A stretch of 64,000 nt of DNA from Friedmanniella luteola (lineage in GTDB: Bacteria > Actinomycetota > Actinomycetes > Propionibacteriales > Propionibacteriaceae): positions 4,030,001-4,094,000 of the forward strand of contig NZ_LT629749.1 of assembly GCF_900105065.1 (NCBI RefSeq). The letters run 5' to 3'. The position numbers and the translations under genes are program-made. This document shows positions 49,285 through 57,277 of this stretch, one piece after another (the first letter of the stretch is position 1; the number at the start of each line of letters is the position of its first letter). Below the pieces are notes generated by a model. That model ran no database searches. It worked only from the letters and a program-made list of their open reading frames with translations, and was not told where the DNA came from.

Positions 49285-51198
49285 GTGAGCGGGGAACCCG
49301 TCGTCGTCGGCGACCGCTACGAGCTCGGCGAGCCGCTCGGGCAGGGCGGCATGGCGACCGTGCACCGCGCGCTCGACCGCCGGCTGGACCGGGCCGTCGC
49401 GGTCAAGCGGCTCGGCCTCCACCTGGCCGCGGACCCGACGGCGCAGGCCCGCTTCCGGCGCGAGGCGCAGGCCTCCGCCAGCCTGAACCACCCGGCCATC
49501 GCGTCGGTCTTCGACACCGGGGAGGGTGCCGACCCGGCCACCGGCGTCTCGCTCCCCTACATCGTCATGGAGCTGGTCGAGGGCTCGACGCTGCGGACGA
49601 TCCTCGACGCCGGGCCGCTCCCGCCAGAGCGCGCCCTGCGGATCACCCGCAGCGTGCTGGACGCGCTGGCCCACAGCCACGCGATGGGCCTGGTGCACCG
49701 CGACATCAAGCCCGCGAACGTCATGATCACCACCGACGGCGCGGTCAAGGTGATGGACTTCGGCATCGCCCGCGCGGTCGACGAGAGCGCCACGAGCCTC
49801 ACGAAGACGGCCTCCGTGATCGGCACGGCGCAGTACCTGTCCCCCGAGCAGGCGCTCGGCCAGACGGTCGACCTGCGCAGCGACCTCTACTCGGTGGGCT
49901 GCCTGCTCTTCGAGCTGGTGACCGGTCGGCCGCCGTTCGTCGGCGACACCTCGCTGGCCATCGCCTACCAGCACGTCCGCGAGCAGCCCGTGCCCCCCAG
50001 CCGGCTCGACCCGTCCCTGGAGCCCGGCCTGGACGCCGTGGTGCTCCGCGCGCTCACCAAGGACCCCGCCGACCGCTACCAGACCGCGGCGGAGATGCGG
50101 GACGACGTCGACCGGCTGCTCGCCGGCCAGGCCGTGGCTCCGCCACCCCCGCCGTCCAGCCCGGCGGCGACGGCGGACACCGCCGCGCTGCCCGGACGCC
50201 TGGTGGCCGCTCCCGCCGCCGCGACCGCCACCGCTGCGGCCGGCACCGACGGCAGCTCCGGGTCCCCGACCGCTCCCACGGCCCTCGTCGGCCCGGCCGC
50301 CGGGGCGCCGTCGCCGGCCGACCCGTCCGAGCCCCCCGACCGCCGCCGGTCCGCCGCGGGTCGGGCCGTGCTCGTCGCCCTGGCCGTGTTCCTGGTCCTC
50401 GGCCTCGGCGCGTTCGGGCTGTTCCGCGTCTTCGGGCCCGCAGCGGACGGGGCGGCGGCCGTCACGGTCCCCGACGTGGACGGACAGCCCCGGGAGCAGG
50501 CCGAGGCCGCGCTCCGCGACGCCGACCTGGTGCCGCGGGTCACCCCCACGGCCGGGAAGGACGACAAGACCGTCGGCACCGTCCTGGACCAGGCCCCGGC
50601 CGCCGACGCGCGGGTGGCGGCGGGCACCACGGTGACGCTCCGGGTCAACGCCGGTCCCGCCACGGCCGCGATCCCCGACGACCTGGTGGGTCGTCCCGTG
50701 GCCGACGTCGAGGCCCAGCTGGAGGACCTCGGCTTCACCGACGTGAGCACCGAGGCCGTCGACGGCGACGGCGAGGTCGATCCGGGCGACGTCGTCTCGG
50801 TGAAGCCCGGCGAGGGGAAGGAGGCGGCGCTGGACGCGGCGGTCCGCGTCCGCTTCGCCCGCGCGACGGAGGCGACGACGTCGGGCGGCGGCGGCACGCA
50901 GACCCGGGCACCGACCCGCTCGAGCGCCCCCAGCGCGTCGGCCGACGACGACGAGGCCGGCGGCCCCACGAGCGACCCCGGCGGCGACGCGACCAGCGAG
51001 GCCCCGGACGACGACGAGCCGACCTCGGAGGCGCCGACCAGCAGCGCCCCCACGACCCGCAGCCCCACCAGCGACCCGGAGCCGACGGCGTCGGCGACGA
51101 GCACGGCGACCGAGGAACCCACGAAGAAGGCGAAGAAGGCGAAGCCCACCAGCACCCACCAGGGCCGCGGGCAGGGGCAGGGGCAGGGCGGCGACTGA
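49285..51198 (+). CDS. PknB-like Ser/Thr protein kinase with two PASTA domains
   Basis: A 637-residue membrane kinase. The kinase domain (about 10-275) is complete: Gly loop LGQGGMATVHRA, VAVKRLG (Lys), LVHRDIKPANVMI (HRD), VMDFGIAR (DFG), SVIGTAQYLSPEQA (activation segment/APE-like) and DLRSDLYSVGCLL. A Pro/Ala/Thr-rich juxtamembrane linker leads to one membrane helix (VLVALAVFLVLGLGAFGLF, about 365). Outside are two PASTA domains (VTVPDVDGQPREQAEAAL and AAIPDDLVGRPVADVEAQL) that in this family sense peptidoglycan fragments. The tail is Ser/Thr/Pro/Glu-rich, ending in KKAKKAKP and GQGQGQ repeats. Typical PknB has four PASTA repeats, so this is a short variant. GTG start. Confidence 0.92.
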   Translation: MSGEPVVVGDRYELGEPLGQGGMATVHRALDRRLDRAVAVKRLGLHLAADPTAQARFRREAQASASLNHPAIASVFDTGEGADPATGVSLPYIVMELVEGSTLRTILDAGPLPPERALRITRSVLDALAHSHAMGLVHRDIKPANVMITTDGAVKVMDFGIARAVDESATSLTKTASVIGTAQYLSPEQALGQTVDLRSDLYSVGCLLFELVTGRPPFVGDTSLAIAYQHVREQPVPPSRLDPSLEPGLDAVVLRALTKDPADRYQTAAEMRDDVDRLLAGQAVAPPPPPSSPAATADTAALPGRLVAAPAAATATAAAGTDGSSGSPTAPTALVGPAAGAPSPADPSEPPDRRRSAAGRAVLVALAVFLVLGLGAFGLFRVFGPAADGAAAVTVPDVDGQPREQAEAALRDADLVPRVTPTAGKDDKTVGTVLDQAPAADARVAAGTTVTLRVNAGPATAAIPDDLVGRPVADVEAQLEDLGFTDVSTEAVDGDGEVDPGDVVSVKPGEGKEAALDAAVRVRFARATEATTSGGGGTQTRAPTRSSAPSASADDDEAGGPTSDPGGDATSEAPDDDEPTSEAPTSSAPTTRSPTSDPEPTASATSTATEEPTKKAKKAKPTSTHQGRGQGQGQGGD

Positions 51199-51201
51199 GC
51201 G

Positions 51202-52761
51202 CTACGGCGCCGCGGTCAGGTCCCGGCGCAGCCCGTCGGCCAGGGTCCGCAGCGCCTGCACCTGCCGCGCCTGCTCGGCCCGGGCGTCGCTGAGCTGGCG
51301 GTGGGCGTCCGCGACGGCCTGGTCGACCACGGCCAGGTCGGCCGCCTGCTCGCGCGCCGCCTGGCGTCGGCTGCGGCGGCCCAGCACGGCCACCACCGCG
51401 AGCACCACCGCCACGACCCCGACCAGGCCGACCACGGCGGCCGACCAGCCGAGCAGCGCGCCCACCAGGGCCAGTACGGCGAAGACCCCGGCCAGCACGG
51501 TGGGGACCAGCGGGCTGAGGGTGCCCACGGGCACCCGGGCGGTGATGGTGTGCCGCACCTGGGCGAGCCGGTCGGCGTCGGGGCCGTCGGGCCCCACGAC
51601 CAGCGGCCCGCCCGGCGTCCGCTGCTGCACCGGCTCGACGGGGCGTGGGGGCGCCGCGACCGCCGCCTCGACCGCCTGGTGCAGGCCGGGCCGCAGCCAG
51701 CCGAGCAGGCAGGCCCGGACGGCGGGGTCGCGGGTGCTCGCGAACTCCTGCCGGACCAGGGCGCGGACCTCGGTCGGGGGTGGCTCGACCGGCCCGGCCG
51801 GACCCAGGCCGCTCGGGTCCTCCACGCGCAGCCGCAGCAGCCGGGCGCGCGTCAGCAGGTCGCGCTCGGCCTCCGAGCCCTCGGCGATCAGGGTGCCGGC
51901 GACGGAGCGCAGCGCGGCCCGCGGGTCCCCCTCCGCGGCCGGCTCGGCGCGCGCCGCGCGCTCCTGACCCGGGACCGCCACCCGGCGGGCGGGCTCGCGC
52001 GGGCTCGCCAGCGGGAGCAGGACCTCACCGTCCAGCAGGGCCCGGACCCACGTCAGCTCGGCCTCGGCGTCGTCGGCGCCGCTCTGCTCCGCCACCCAGC
52101 CCCGCCACTCGTCGGCGTCGCCGCCGGCCAGCGTCGAGCGCCAGCGCTCGCCGACGGCGGCGAGGACGGCCTCCCGGTCGCCGGGCCCGCCGTAGACGCC
52201 CGCCAGCAGGGCGCGCCAGAGCACCACCTGGGCGTCGCCGAGGGTGCCGTCGGTGACCAGCAGGTCGGGAACCCGGTCGGCGACGAGCGCGCCGTGGCCG
52301 AGCGCACCGAGCAGCACGACGACGAAGAGGTCGGCCTGCCGACCCAGCGTCCGGGCCCGGCCCTCCGCGGCCCGGTCGCGTCCCCCGGCGACCAGGGCGG
52401 TCACCGCGTTCATGGCGTGCGGCAGCCAGTAGTCGTCGGCGTCGGACGGGTCGACCCGCTCGGCGCGGCGGCCGCCGACCAGCGCGTCGACGGCCGCCAG
52501 CACGTCGCGGCGGACGGCCGCCGTGTCGGCGTGCGCGGCCAGCTGCTCGCGCACGTCCCCCAGCTCGACGTAGGCGTCGAAGGCCGCTGCGAGGGCGTTC
52601 AGGCGGGACTCCAGCGAGCCCTGCAGCCGGGTCAGCTGGCTGCTCAGCCGGGAGCTCCGGGCGTTGGCCGAGGCCGAGGAGGCCGCCAGCTCGTCCACCT
52701 GCGAGCGCAGCAGGTTGGTCCGTCCGGCCTCGCTCGTGAAGAACCACTCCCAGTCGCTCAT
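51202..52761 (-). CDS. Membrane protein with coiled-coil segments, unknown function
   Basis: A 519-residue protein. It starts MSDWEWFFTSEAGR, followed by coiled coil (LRSQVDELAASSASANARSS, residues about 17-60). A long Ala/Arg/Leu-rich helical middle may form repeats. Two adjacent membrane helices (VPTVLAGVFAVLALVGALLG and AAVVGLVGVVAVVLAVVAVL, about 428-470) are followed by a C-terminal coiled coil (RQAAREQAADLAVVDQAVAD). The ATG at 52761 is nine bases after AGG. No family is recognised. It converges on the PASTA kinase with only four bases between the stops, and is divergent from the DUF309 gene. A scaffold or stress-linked membrane role is possible but not shown. Confidence 0.7.
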   Translation of the reverse strand: MSDWEWFFTSEAGRTNLLRSQVDELAASSASANARSSRLSSQLTRLQGSLESRLNALAAAFDAYVELGDVREQLAAHADTAAVRRDVLAAVDALVGGRRAERVDPSDADDYWLPHAMNAVTALVAGGRDRAAEGRARTLGRQADLFVVVLLGALGHGALVADRVPDLLVTDGTLGDAQVVLWRALLAGVYGGPGDREAVLAAVGERWRSTLAGGDADEWRGWVAEQSGADDAEAELTWVRALLDGEVLLPLASPREPARRVAVPGQERAARAEPAAEGDPRAALRSVAGTLIAEGSEAERDLLTRARLLRLRVEDPSGLGPAGPVEPPPTEVRALVRQEFASTRDPAVRACLLGWLRPGLHQAVEAAVAAPPRPVEPVQQRTPGGPLVVGPDGPDADRLAQVRHTITARVPVGTLSPLVPTVLAGVFAVLALVGALLGWSAAVVGLVGVVAVVLAVVAVLGRRSRRQAAREQAADLAVVDQAVADAHRQLSDARAEQARQVQALRTLADGLRRDLTAAP

Positions 52762-52842
52762 GGCGGCCATCCTGCCGGAGGGCGGGCCGCCGCCGCCGAC
52801 GTGCCCACGACGCCGCGCAGGCACCGGAGGAGGATGGGGGAC

Positions 52843-53325
52843 ATGGCAGTGCAGCGGGAGCGGGACGACCAGGGCCGGGCCCGCAACGCGCGGCCGCGGG
52901 ACGGGCTCGGCCGGCCGCTCCCCCGGGACGCCGAGGGCGTGCCACGGGTGCCGGACGACCTGGTGCTGCCGCCGCTGCCCTCGCTGGTCGAGGCCCAACG
53001 GCTGCTGGACGCGGGGATGCCCTTCCACGCCCACGAGGTGCTGGAGGCCACCTGGAAGGCCGCACCGGCCGAGGAGCGCGAGCTCTGGCAGGGGCTCGCC
53101 CAGCTGGCCGTCGGGTGGACCCACCTGCTGCGCGGCAACCCGGTCGGCGCGACGACGCTGCTGGAGCGGGCCCGACGGCGGATCGGGCTCTACGCCGAAG
53201 CCCCGCCCCACCGGGTCGACGTGGCGGGGCTCCTGCGGTGGTGCGACGCGGTGCTGGCCGCCCTGGCCGCCTCCGGCACGGCGACGGCGGAAGCGCCGCG
53301 CCTGCAGGGGCCTGCTGCTCGCTGA
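52843..53325 (+). CDS. DUF309 domain protein
   Basis: A 160-residue protein with the DUF309 core: RLLDAGMPFHAHEVLEATWK (about residues 53-72) and ELWQGLAQLAVGWTHLLRGN with LLERARRRI. The conserved His-Glu pair in FHAHEVLE and the later His suggest a metal or acid-base site; no enzymatic role has been established. The ATG at 52843 follows GGAGGAGG by nine bases; an ATG at 52834 is too close to it. The N-terminal 40 residues are Arg/Pro-rich. Divergent from the coiled-coil membrane protein and convergent with the MEDS sensor. Confidence 0.85.
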   Translation: MAVQRERDDQGRARNARPRDGLGRPLPRDAEGVPRVPDDLVLPPLPSLVEAQRLLDAGMPFHAHEVLEATWKAAPAEERELWQGLAQLAVGWTHLLRGNPVGATTLLERARRRIGLYAEAPPHRVDVAGLLRWCDAVLAALAASGTATAEAPRLQGPAAR

Positions 53326-53402
53326 CCCGAACGGGGCCGAGCGGTCAGCACGAGCTCCGGTCCGGGCCGGCCGCACGTCGGACGGGTCCGCAGGGCCGGC
53401 TC

Positions 53403-54350
53403 TCAGCTGGTCCAGGCGTGCACCCGGACGGCGGTCCCACGGACGGTGGAGCGGAGCTGCACGAGGTCGCACAGCTGGTTGGCCACCCACAGGGCGTCGT
53501 GGTCGTCGGCGGCCGGCGGCCGGCGACCGGCCAGCGGGTCCTCGACCGGGACGTCGTCGGCGACCTCGCAGACCACCCCGCCCGGCTGGGACCAGATCGT
53601 CACCGTCCCGCCGCCCGAGCCCCGGTGCAGGCTGCTCGCGGCCAGCCGCTCGACGACGTGCGCCAGGTCGGCGGCCCGGCCGAGGCTGAGCCCGGCCACG
53701 TAGAACTCCAGCCGGGTGTAGCTGAGCAGCCGGCCGACGTCGGCGGCCGTGAAGTGGGCCTGGCGCACCTGCCCGGCCGGAGCGCTGAGGTCACTCGAGA
53801 AGAGCGAGTCGACGTGGGCCCGACCCCCGTAGCCGGCGCTGCCGGAGTAGCCGCCGGCCTCGACCAGCACGGGATGGCTGCGGAAGGCCTCCTCGATGAC
53901 CGCCTCGCTCAGCTGCGCGGTGTCGTACGGGCAGATCAACCAGAAAGGGAGCTCGGGGTCGACGGCCACGTTGAGCAGGGCCTCGTGCAGCTGGCACTCC
54001 AGCAGCTCCTCGGCGCGCCGCCCCGGCCAGATCGGCTCACCCACCCCGCGGACGGGCCGGCCGCCGGCCGCCTCCTCGTCCAGGAACCGCTGCCAGGCCG
54101 GGATGATCCGGGCGGGGTTGCGGCCCAGCTGGTGCATGTCGACGAAGCGGATCGTGTCGGCGGCGGCGCCGAGCGCCTCCCGCAGCCAGCTGGTGTGCTC
54201 CGGCCCCACCGCGACCATCATCGGCTCGCCGGCCTCCAGGCCCTCCTCGAGGAAGGGGACCAGCCCAGCCGTGAAGTCCTCCGCGCCACCCCAGAGGAAC
54301 GCCTCGTGCCGATAGCTCTGGTGCTCGCGCGCAGGCGATGACCACGACAT
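53403..54350 (-). CDS. MEDS-domain sensor with C-terminal anti-sigma-type ATPase (RsbA-like)
   Basis: A 315-residue signalling protein. Residues about 15-175 form a MEDS (DcmR sensory) domain: HEAFLWGGAEDFTAGLVPFL, GEPMMVAVGPEHTSWLREAL and FRFVDMHQLG-type segments through LICPYDTAQL. The C-terminal part (about 195-310) matches HATPase_c of anti-sigma regulators such as RsbA, although the N-box and G-box Asp/Gly residues (ADDVPVEDPL; HDALWVANQLCDLVQLRS) are only partly conserved. It probably binds a cofactor or ligand and regulates a sigma/anti-sigma partner that is not in the window. Confidence 0.8.
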   Translation of the reverse strand: MSWSSPAREHQSYRHEAFLWGGAEDFTAGLVPFLEEGLEAGEPMMVAVGPEHTSWLREALGAAADTIRFVDMHQLGRNPARIIPAWQRFLDEEAAGGRPVRGVGEPIWPGRRAEELLECQLHEALLNVAVDPELPFWLICPYDTAQLSEAVIEEAFRSHPVLVEAGGYSGSAGYGGRAHVDSLFSSDLSAPAGQVRQAHFTAADVGRLLSYTRLEFYVAGLSLGRAADLAHVVERLAASSLHRGSGGGTVTIWSQPGGVVCEVADDVPVEDPLAGRRPPAADDHDALWVANQLCDLVQLRSTVRGTAVRVHAWTS

Positions 54351-54519
54351 GCAGGACTCCCCCGGTCACCGATGCTGCTGGACGCCTGACGCTATCCGCG
54401 CACGCCGGAGCCCCGCCAGGTACCAGAACACCCACCTGGCGTCTCCGGTTCAGCCGCCGCCGCGAGCCTGGGCCGGCCGGCCCGCCCCCGGATCCCAGGG
54501 CAGGGCCGGCCGCAGCGAC

Positions 54520-54687
54520 CTACTGGCCGATCTTGTCGTCGGCGGCCTGCTGGGCCTTGTCGACCTGCTCGCCACCCTTGCCGCCGAGCTTCGTGTCCGC
54601 GGCGTCGCCGGCCTTCTCGATGCCCGCGTCGCTGGCCTTCTCCGTGGCCCCGCCGCTGACCTTGTCCTTGAGCTCGTCCAGACCCAT
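54520..54687 (-). CDS. Small charged protein (MT0933/antitoxin-like or CsbD-like)
   Basis: A 55-residue protein with a very strong ribosome site (CGAAGGAGGACCC before ATG). It is rich in Lys, Asp, Ala and Gly: MGLDELKDKVSGG, then AGDAADTKLGGKGGEQVDKA. The pattern resembles the MT0933-like 'antitoxin' family of mycobacteria and small CsbD-like stress proteins. There is no toxin gene next to it, so the antitoxin label is not supported by context. Probably an abundant, helical, stress-type protein. Confidence 0.65.
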   Translation of the reverse strand: MGLDELKDKVSGGATEKASDAGIEKAGDAADTKLGGKGGEQVDKAQQAADDKIGQ

Positions 54688-54851
54688 GGGTCCTCCTTCG
54701 TGGGATCGCGCCGGGCGACGGCTGCCGCCCCGCGACCGGGTACCCATCCGTCGGCACGTGCACACCGGGACCCCCGGCAGCCGGCGGGCGGGCCGCCGGC
54801 CGGGCCGGCCGGGCGACGGGTGGGCTGGTGCCGGGCACCTACCATCGGCCC

Positions 54852-55196
54852 GTGTCTCGCACCCTTGCCCGCCTGTTCGTCGTCGTCGCGACCCTCGAGG
54901 CGCTGTCCTGGCTGGGGCTGCTGACCGGCATGTACGTGAAGTACCTCACGGCGGCCGGCGACCTGGGCGTCAGGATCTTCGGCCCCGTCCACGGCGGCGT
55001 GTTCGTGGCCTACGTCGTGCTCACGCTGCTGCTCGCCCGCACGCTCCGCTGGTCGGTGTGGACGACGCTGCTGGCCCTGGCCTGCTCGGTCCCGCCCTTC
55101 GCCACCCTGCTGTTCGAGTGGTGGGCCGTGCGCACAGGTCGGCTGAGCTGGCCGGGAGCCACGACGCGACGAGCCGTGGACGAGGTCGCCGTCTAG
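54852..55196 (+). CDS. DUF3817 membrane protein
   Basis: A 114-residue protein with three membrane helices: ARLFVVVATLEALSWLGLLT, GGVFVAYVVLTLLLARTL and VWTTLLALACSVPPFATLLF, with GPVHGGVFVAY typical of DUF3817. The GTG at 54852 begins VSRTLARLF, matching the usual start of the family. The C-terminal tail is polar. Function unknown. Convergent with the sugar ABC transporter operon, separated by a strong hairpin. Confidence 0.85.
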   Translation: MSRTLARLFVVVATLEALSWLGLLTGMYVKYLTAAGDLGVRIFGPVHGGVFVAYVVLTLLLARTLRWSVWTTLLALACSVPPFATLLFEWWAVRTGRLSWPGATTRRAVDEVAV

Positions 55197-55238
55197 GTCG
55201 ACCTCACCCACGGCTCGCCCGCCGTCGCGTGGTGGTGG

Positions 55239-55288
55239 ACCTGCTCCCCGGACTTGTGGAGGCCTGTCGACAGGCCCGGGGAGCAGGT
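55239..55288. terminator. Bidirectional terminator between DUF3817 and sugar-permease genes
   Basis: Perfect 13-bp arms (ACCTGCTCCCCGG and its complement at 55276-55288) enclose a further 16-base palindrome GGCCTGTCGACAGGCC. It lies between convergent genes. Confidence 0.8.
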
Positions 55289-55300
55289 GGTGCGGGGGGG

Positions 55301-56191
55301 TCAGCCCTTGACGGCCCCGGCCGTGATCCCGTTCACGATCTGCTTGCCGAAGATCGCGGTCACGATGACCAGCGGCACCGTCGCGATGACGGTGCCCGCG
55401 AGGATGACCGAGATGTCGGGGGTGTAGCCGGCCTGGATGCTGGCCACCGCCACCTGGATGGTCGGGGTGTTGCGGACGACGATGAACGGCCAGAGGAAGT
55501 CGTTCCAGGACGCCATGAACGACAGGATCCCCAGCACCGCCATGCCCGGGCGCGCGATCGGGAAGACGATCTCGAACAGCGTCCGGGTCAGGCTGGCCCC
55601 GTCCACCTTGGCCGCCTCGACGAGCTCGTCGGGCAGCGCCTGGGTGAGGAACTGACGCATGAAGAACACCCCGAACGCGGTCACCGCCGCCGGCAGGATC
55701 ACCGAGGCCAGGTTGTTGACCAGCCCGAGCTTGCTCATCACGACGTACAACGGGACGATCCCCAGGGTCGGGGGGATGGTCAGGGTCGCCAGGGTGATGC
55801 CGAACAGCGCATTCCGTCCCCGGAACTTCAGCTTGGCGAAGGCGAAGCCGGCCATGGTGCAGAAGAACACGGTGGCCACGGTGACCACCACCGCGACGAC
55901 GAGCGAGCGTCCCAGCGCCTGGAAGAGGTCGGCCTGGGCCAGCGCCAGCCCCATGTTCTTGAACAGCCCCGGTCCGGGGAGCAGCGGCGGCGACCCGTCG
56001 TAGAGGTCCGCGGGCGGGTGGGAGCCGGCCACCAGGGAGAAGTAGAAGGGGAACAGGAACAGCGCCGCGGTCAGCGTCAGCACGATGTAGGTGCCGACCC
56101 CGGCCCGCTCGCCGGCGTGTCCCCGGCCGCGCTTCGCGGGGACCGGTGCGGCGCTGACGGCCGCCTCGCGAGGGGCGTCGATCGTGGTCAT
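55301..56191 (-). CDS. Carbohydrate ABC transporter permease (MalG-type)
   Basis: A 296-residue inner-membrane protein with six helices (YIVLTLTAALFLFPFYFSLV first). The EAA loop ELVEAAKVDGASLTRTLFEI, near residue 195, contacts the ATPase. PPTLGIVPLYVVMSKLGLVN and TAIFGKQIVNGITAGAVKG are typical of MalG/UgpE-like subunits. The ATG overlaps the upstream permease stop by four bases. No ATPase gene is in the locus, so, as in other actinobacterial sugar importers, a shared MsiK-type ATPase elsewhere is likely. With the GH3 and LacI genes it fits import of beta-linked oligosaccharides. Confidence 0.9.
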   Translation of the reverse strand: MTTIDAPREAAVSAAPVPAKRGRGHAGERAGVGTYIVLTLTAALFLFPFYFSLVAGSHPPADLYDGSPPLLPGPGLFKNMGLALAQADLFQALGRSLVVAVVVTVATVFFCTMAGFAFAKLKFRGRNALFGITLATLTIPPTLGIVPLYVVMSKLGLVNNLASVILPAAVTAFGVFFMRQFLTQALPDELVEAAKVDGASLTRTLFEIVFPIARPGMAVLGILSFMASWNDFLWPFIVVRNTPTIQVAVASIQAGYTPDISVILAGTVIATVPLVIVTAIFGKQIVNGITAGAVKG

Positions 56192-57186
56192 CGGGTGCCT
56201 CCGGTCGTGGTCGTGGTCGTGGTCCCGCGCTGCGGGCGCTCGCGGGTGCGCAGCTGAGCCAGTCCCGTGTTGATGAGCACCAGCAGGATGACCAGCGCCA
56301 GCACCACCACGGCGATCGCCGACGCCCGGCCGAGGCGACCGATGTCGAAGGCCATCTCGTACATGTACATGGCCACCACCTGGTACTGGCCCAGCGCGCC
56401 GCCACCGGCTCCGTTGCCGAACAGGAAGGGCTCCGTGAACAGCTGGGTGGCACCGATGGTCGACAGCACGATGGTGAACAGGATGGTCGGACGCAGCCCC
56501 GGCAACGTGACGTGCAGGAACTGCGAGAAGCGGCTGGCACCGTCGATGGCGGCCGACTCGTACAGCTCCTTGCCGATCGACTGCATGCCGGCGAGATAGA
56601 TCAGCGCGTTGTAGCCCGTCCAGTGCCAGGTGACGATGACCGCGATGGCGATCTGGGCCGTCCAGTTGCCGGCGGTCCAGGCGATCGGCTCCATCCCGAG
56701 CCGGTTCAGCACGACGTTGGCCAGCCCCCCGGAGGTGTTGGAGAAGATGGAGGCGAAGACCAGCGTCGCCGCCACCAGGGAGGTCGCGTACGGCATGATC
56801 ATCGAGATCCGGAAGAAGTTGCGGACCCGCATGTTGTAGTTCAGCAGGTGCGCCAGCCCGAGGGCCATGATCAGCTGCGGGACGGTGGAGAGCAGGCCGA
56901 TGGTGAACGTCTTCCACAACGAGTTGTAGAACGACTCGCTCCCGAACAGCCAGACGTAGTTCTCCAGCCCGATGAACTTCGGCTCCCCGCCGGCGAGGCG
57001 GAACTCGTAGAAGCTGAGCCACACCGTGTAGATCAGCGGGAACAGCCCGAACGCGCCGAACAGGATGAAGAAGGGTGCGATGAAGGCGTAGGGGGCGGAC
57101 CGCTCCCCGGCCGGTCTGGGGCGGGCTGGACGGGACCGCCGTGCCGCGGGCCCGGTGAGGGCGTGGGTCGGGGTGTCGACGGCCAT
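56188..57186 (-). CDS. Carbohydrate ABC transporter permease (MalF-type)
   Basis: A 332-residue inner-membrane protein with six helices (APYAFIAPFFILFGAFGLFP first). Its EAA loop is ELYESAAIDGASRFSQFLHV (about residue 215). FIGLENYVWLFGSESFYNSL and IIVTWHWTGYN-like segments match MalF/LacF permeases. The C-terminus is Thr-rich. It is preceded, in transcription order, by the substrate-binding protein gene and a perfect 19-bp stem-loop, and its stop overlaps the MalG-type gene, so the three form one operon with the binding protein first. Confidence 0.9.
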   Translation of the reverse strand: MAVDTPTHALTGPAARRSRPARPRPAGERSAPYAFIAPFFILFGAFGLFPLIYTVWLSFYEFRLAGGEPKFIGLENYVWLFGSESFYNSLWKTFTIGLLSTVPQLIMALGLAHLLNYNMRVRNFFRISMIMPYATSLVAATLVFASIFSNTSGGLANVVLNRLGMEPIAWTAGNWTAQIAIAVIVTWHWTGYNALIYLAGMQSIGKELYESAAIDGASRFSQFLHVTLPGLRPTILFTIVLSTIGATQLFTEPFLFGNGAGGGALGQYQVVAMYMYEMAFDIGRLGRASAIAVVVLALVILLVLINTGLAQLRTRERPQRGTTTTTTTGGTR

Positions 57187-57223
57187 GTCGTGACTCCGGT
57201 TCCTGTGTGTCGGGTGGGTGACC

Positions 57224-57266
57224 TGACCGGTGCCCCCGACCCACGCGGGGTCGGGGGCACCGGTCA
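57224..57266. promoter_or_regulatory. Intercistronic 19-bp stem-loop between binding-protein and permease genes
   Basis: Perfect arms TGACCGGTGCCCCCGACCC (57224-57242) and its complement (57248-57266) enclose five bases. It begins 11 bases after the binding-protein stop. Such hairpins after malE-type genes commonly protect the upstream mRNA from decay or attenuate, giving more binding protein than permease. Confidence 0.8.
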
Positions 57267-57277
57267 GCGGCTGGTCA

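Noticed and set aside
54520-54687. Toxin-antitoxin module
   Set aside because: The small protein resembles MT0933-type 'antitoxins', but no toxin-like gene is adjacent on either strand.
55301-57244. A single 647-residue fused permease frame
   Set aside because: The upstream half is another frame of the MalF-type permease; the ATG at 56191 with its ATGA overlap gives a normal MalG-type protein.
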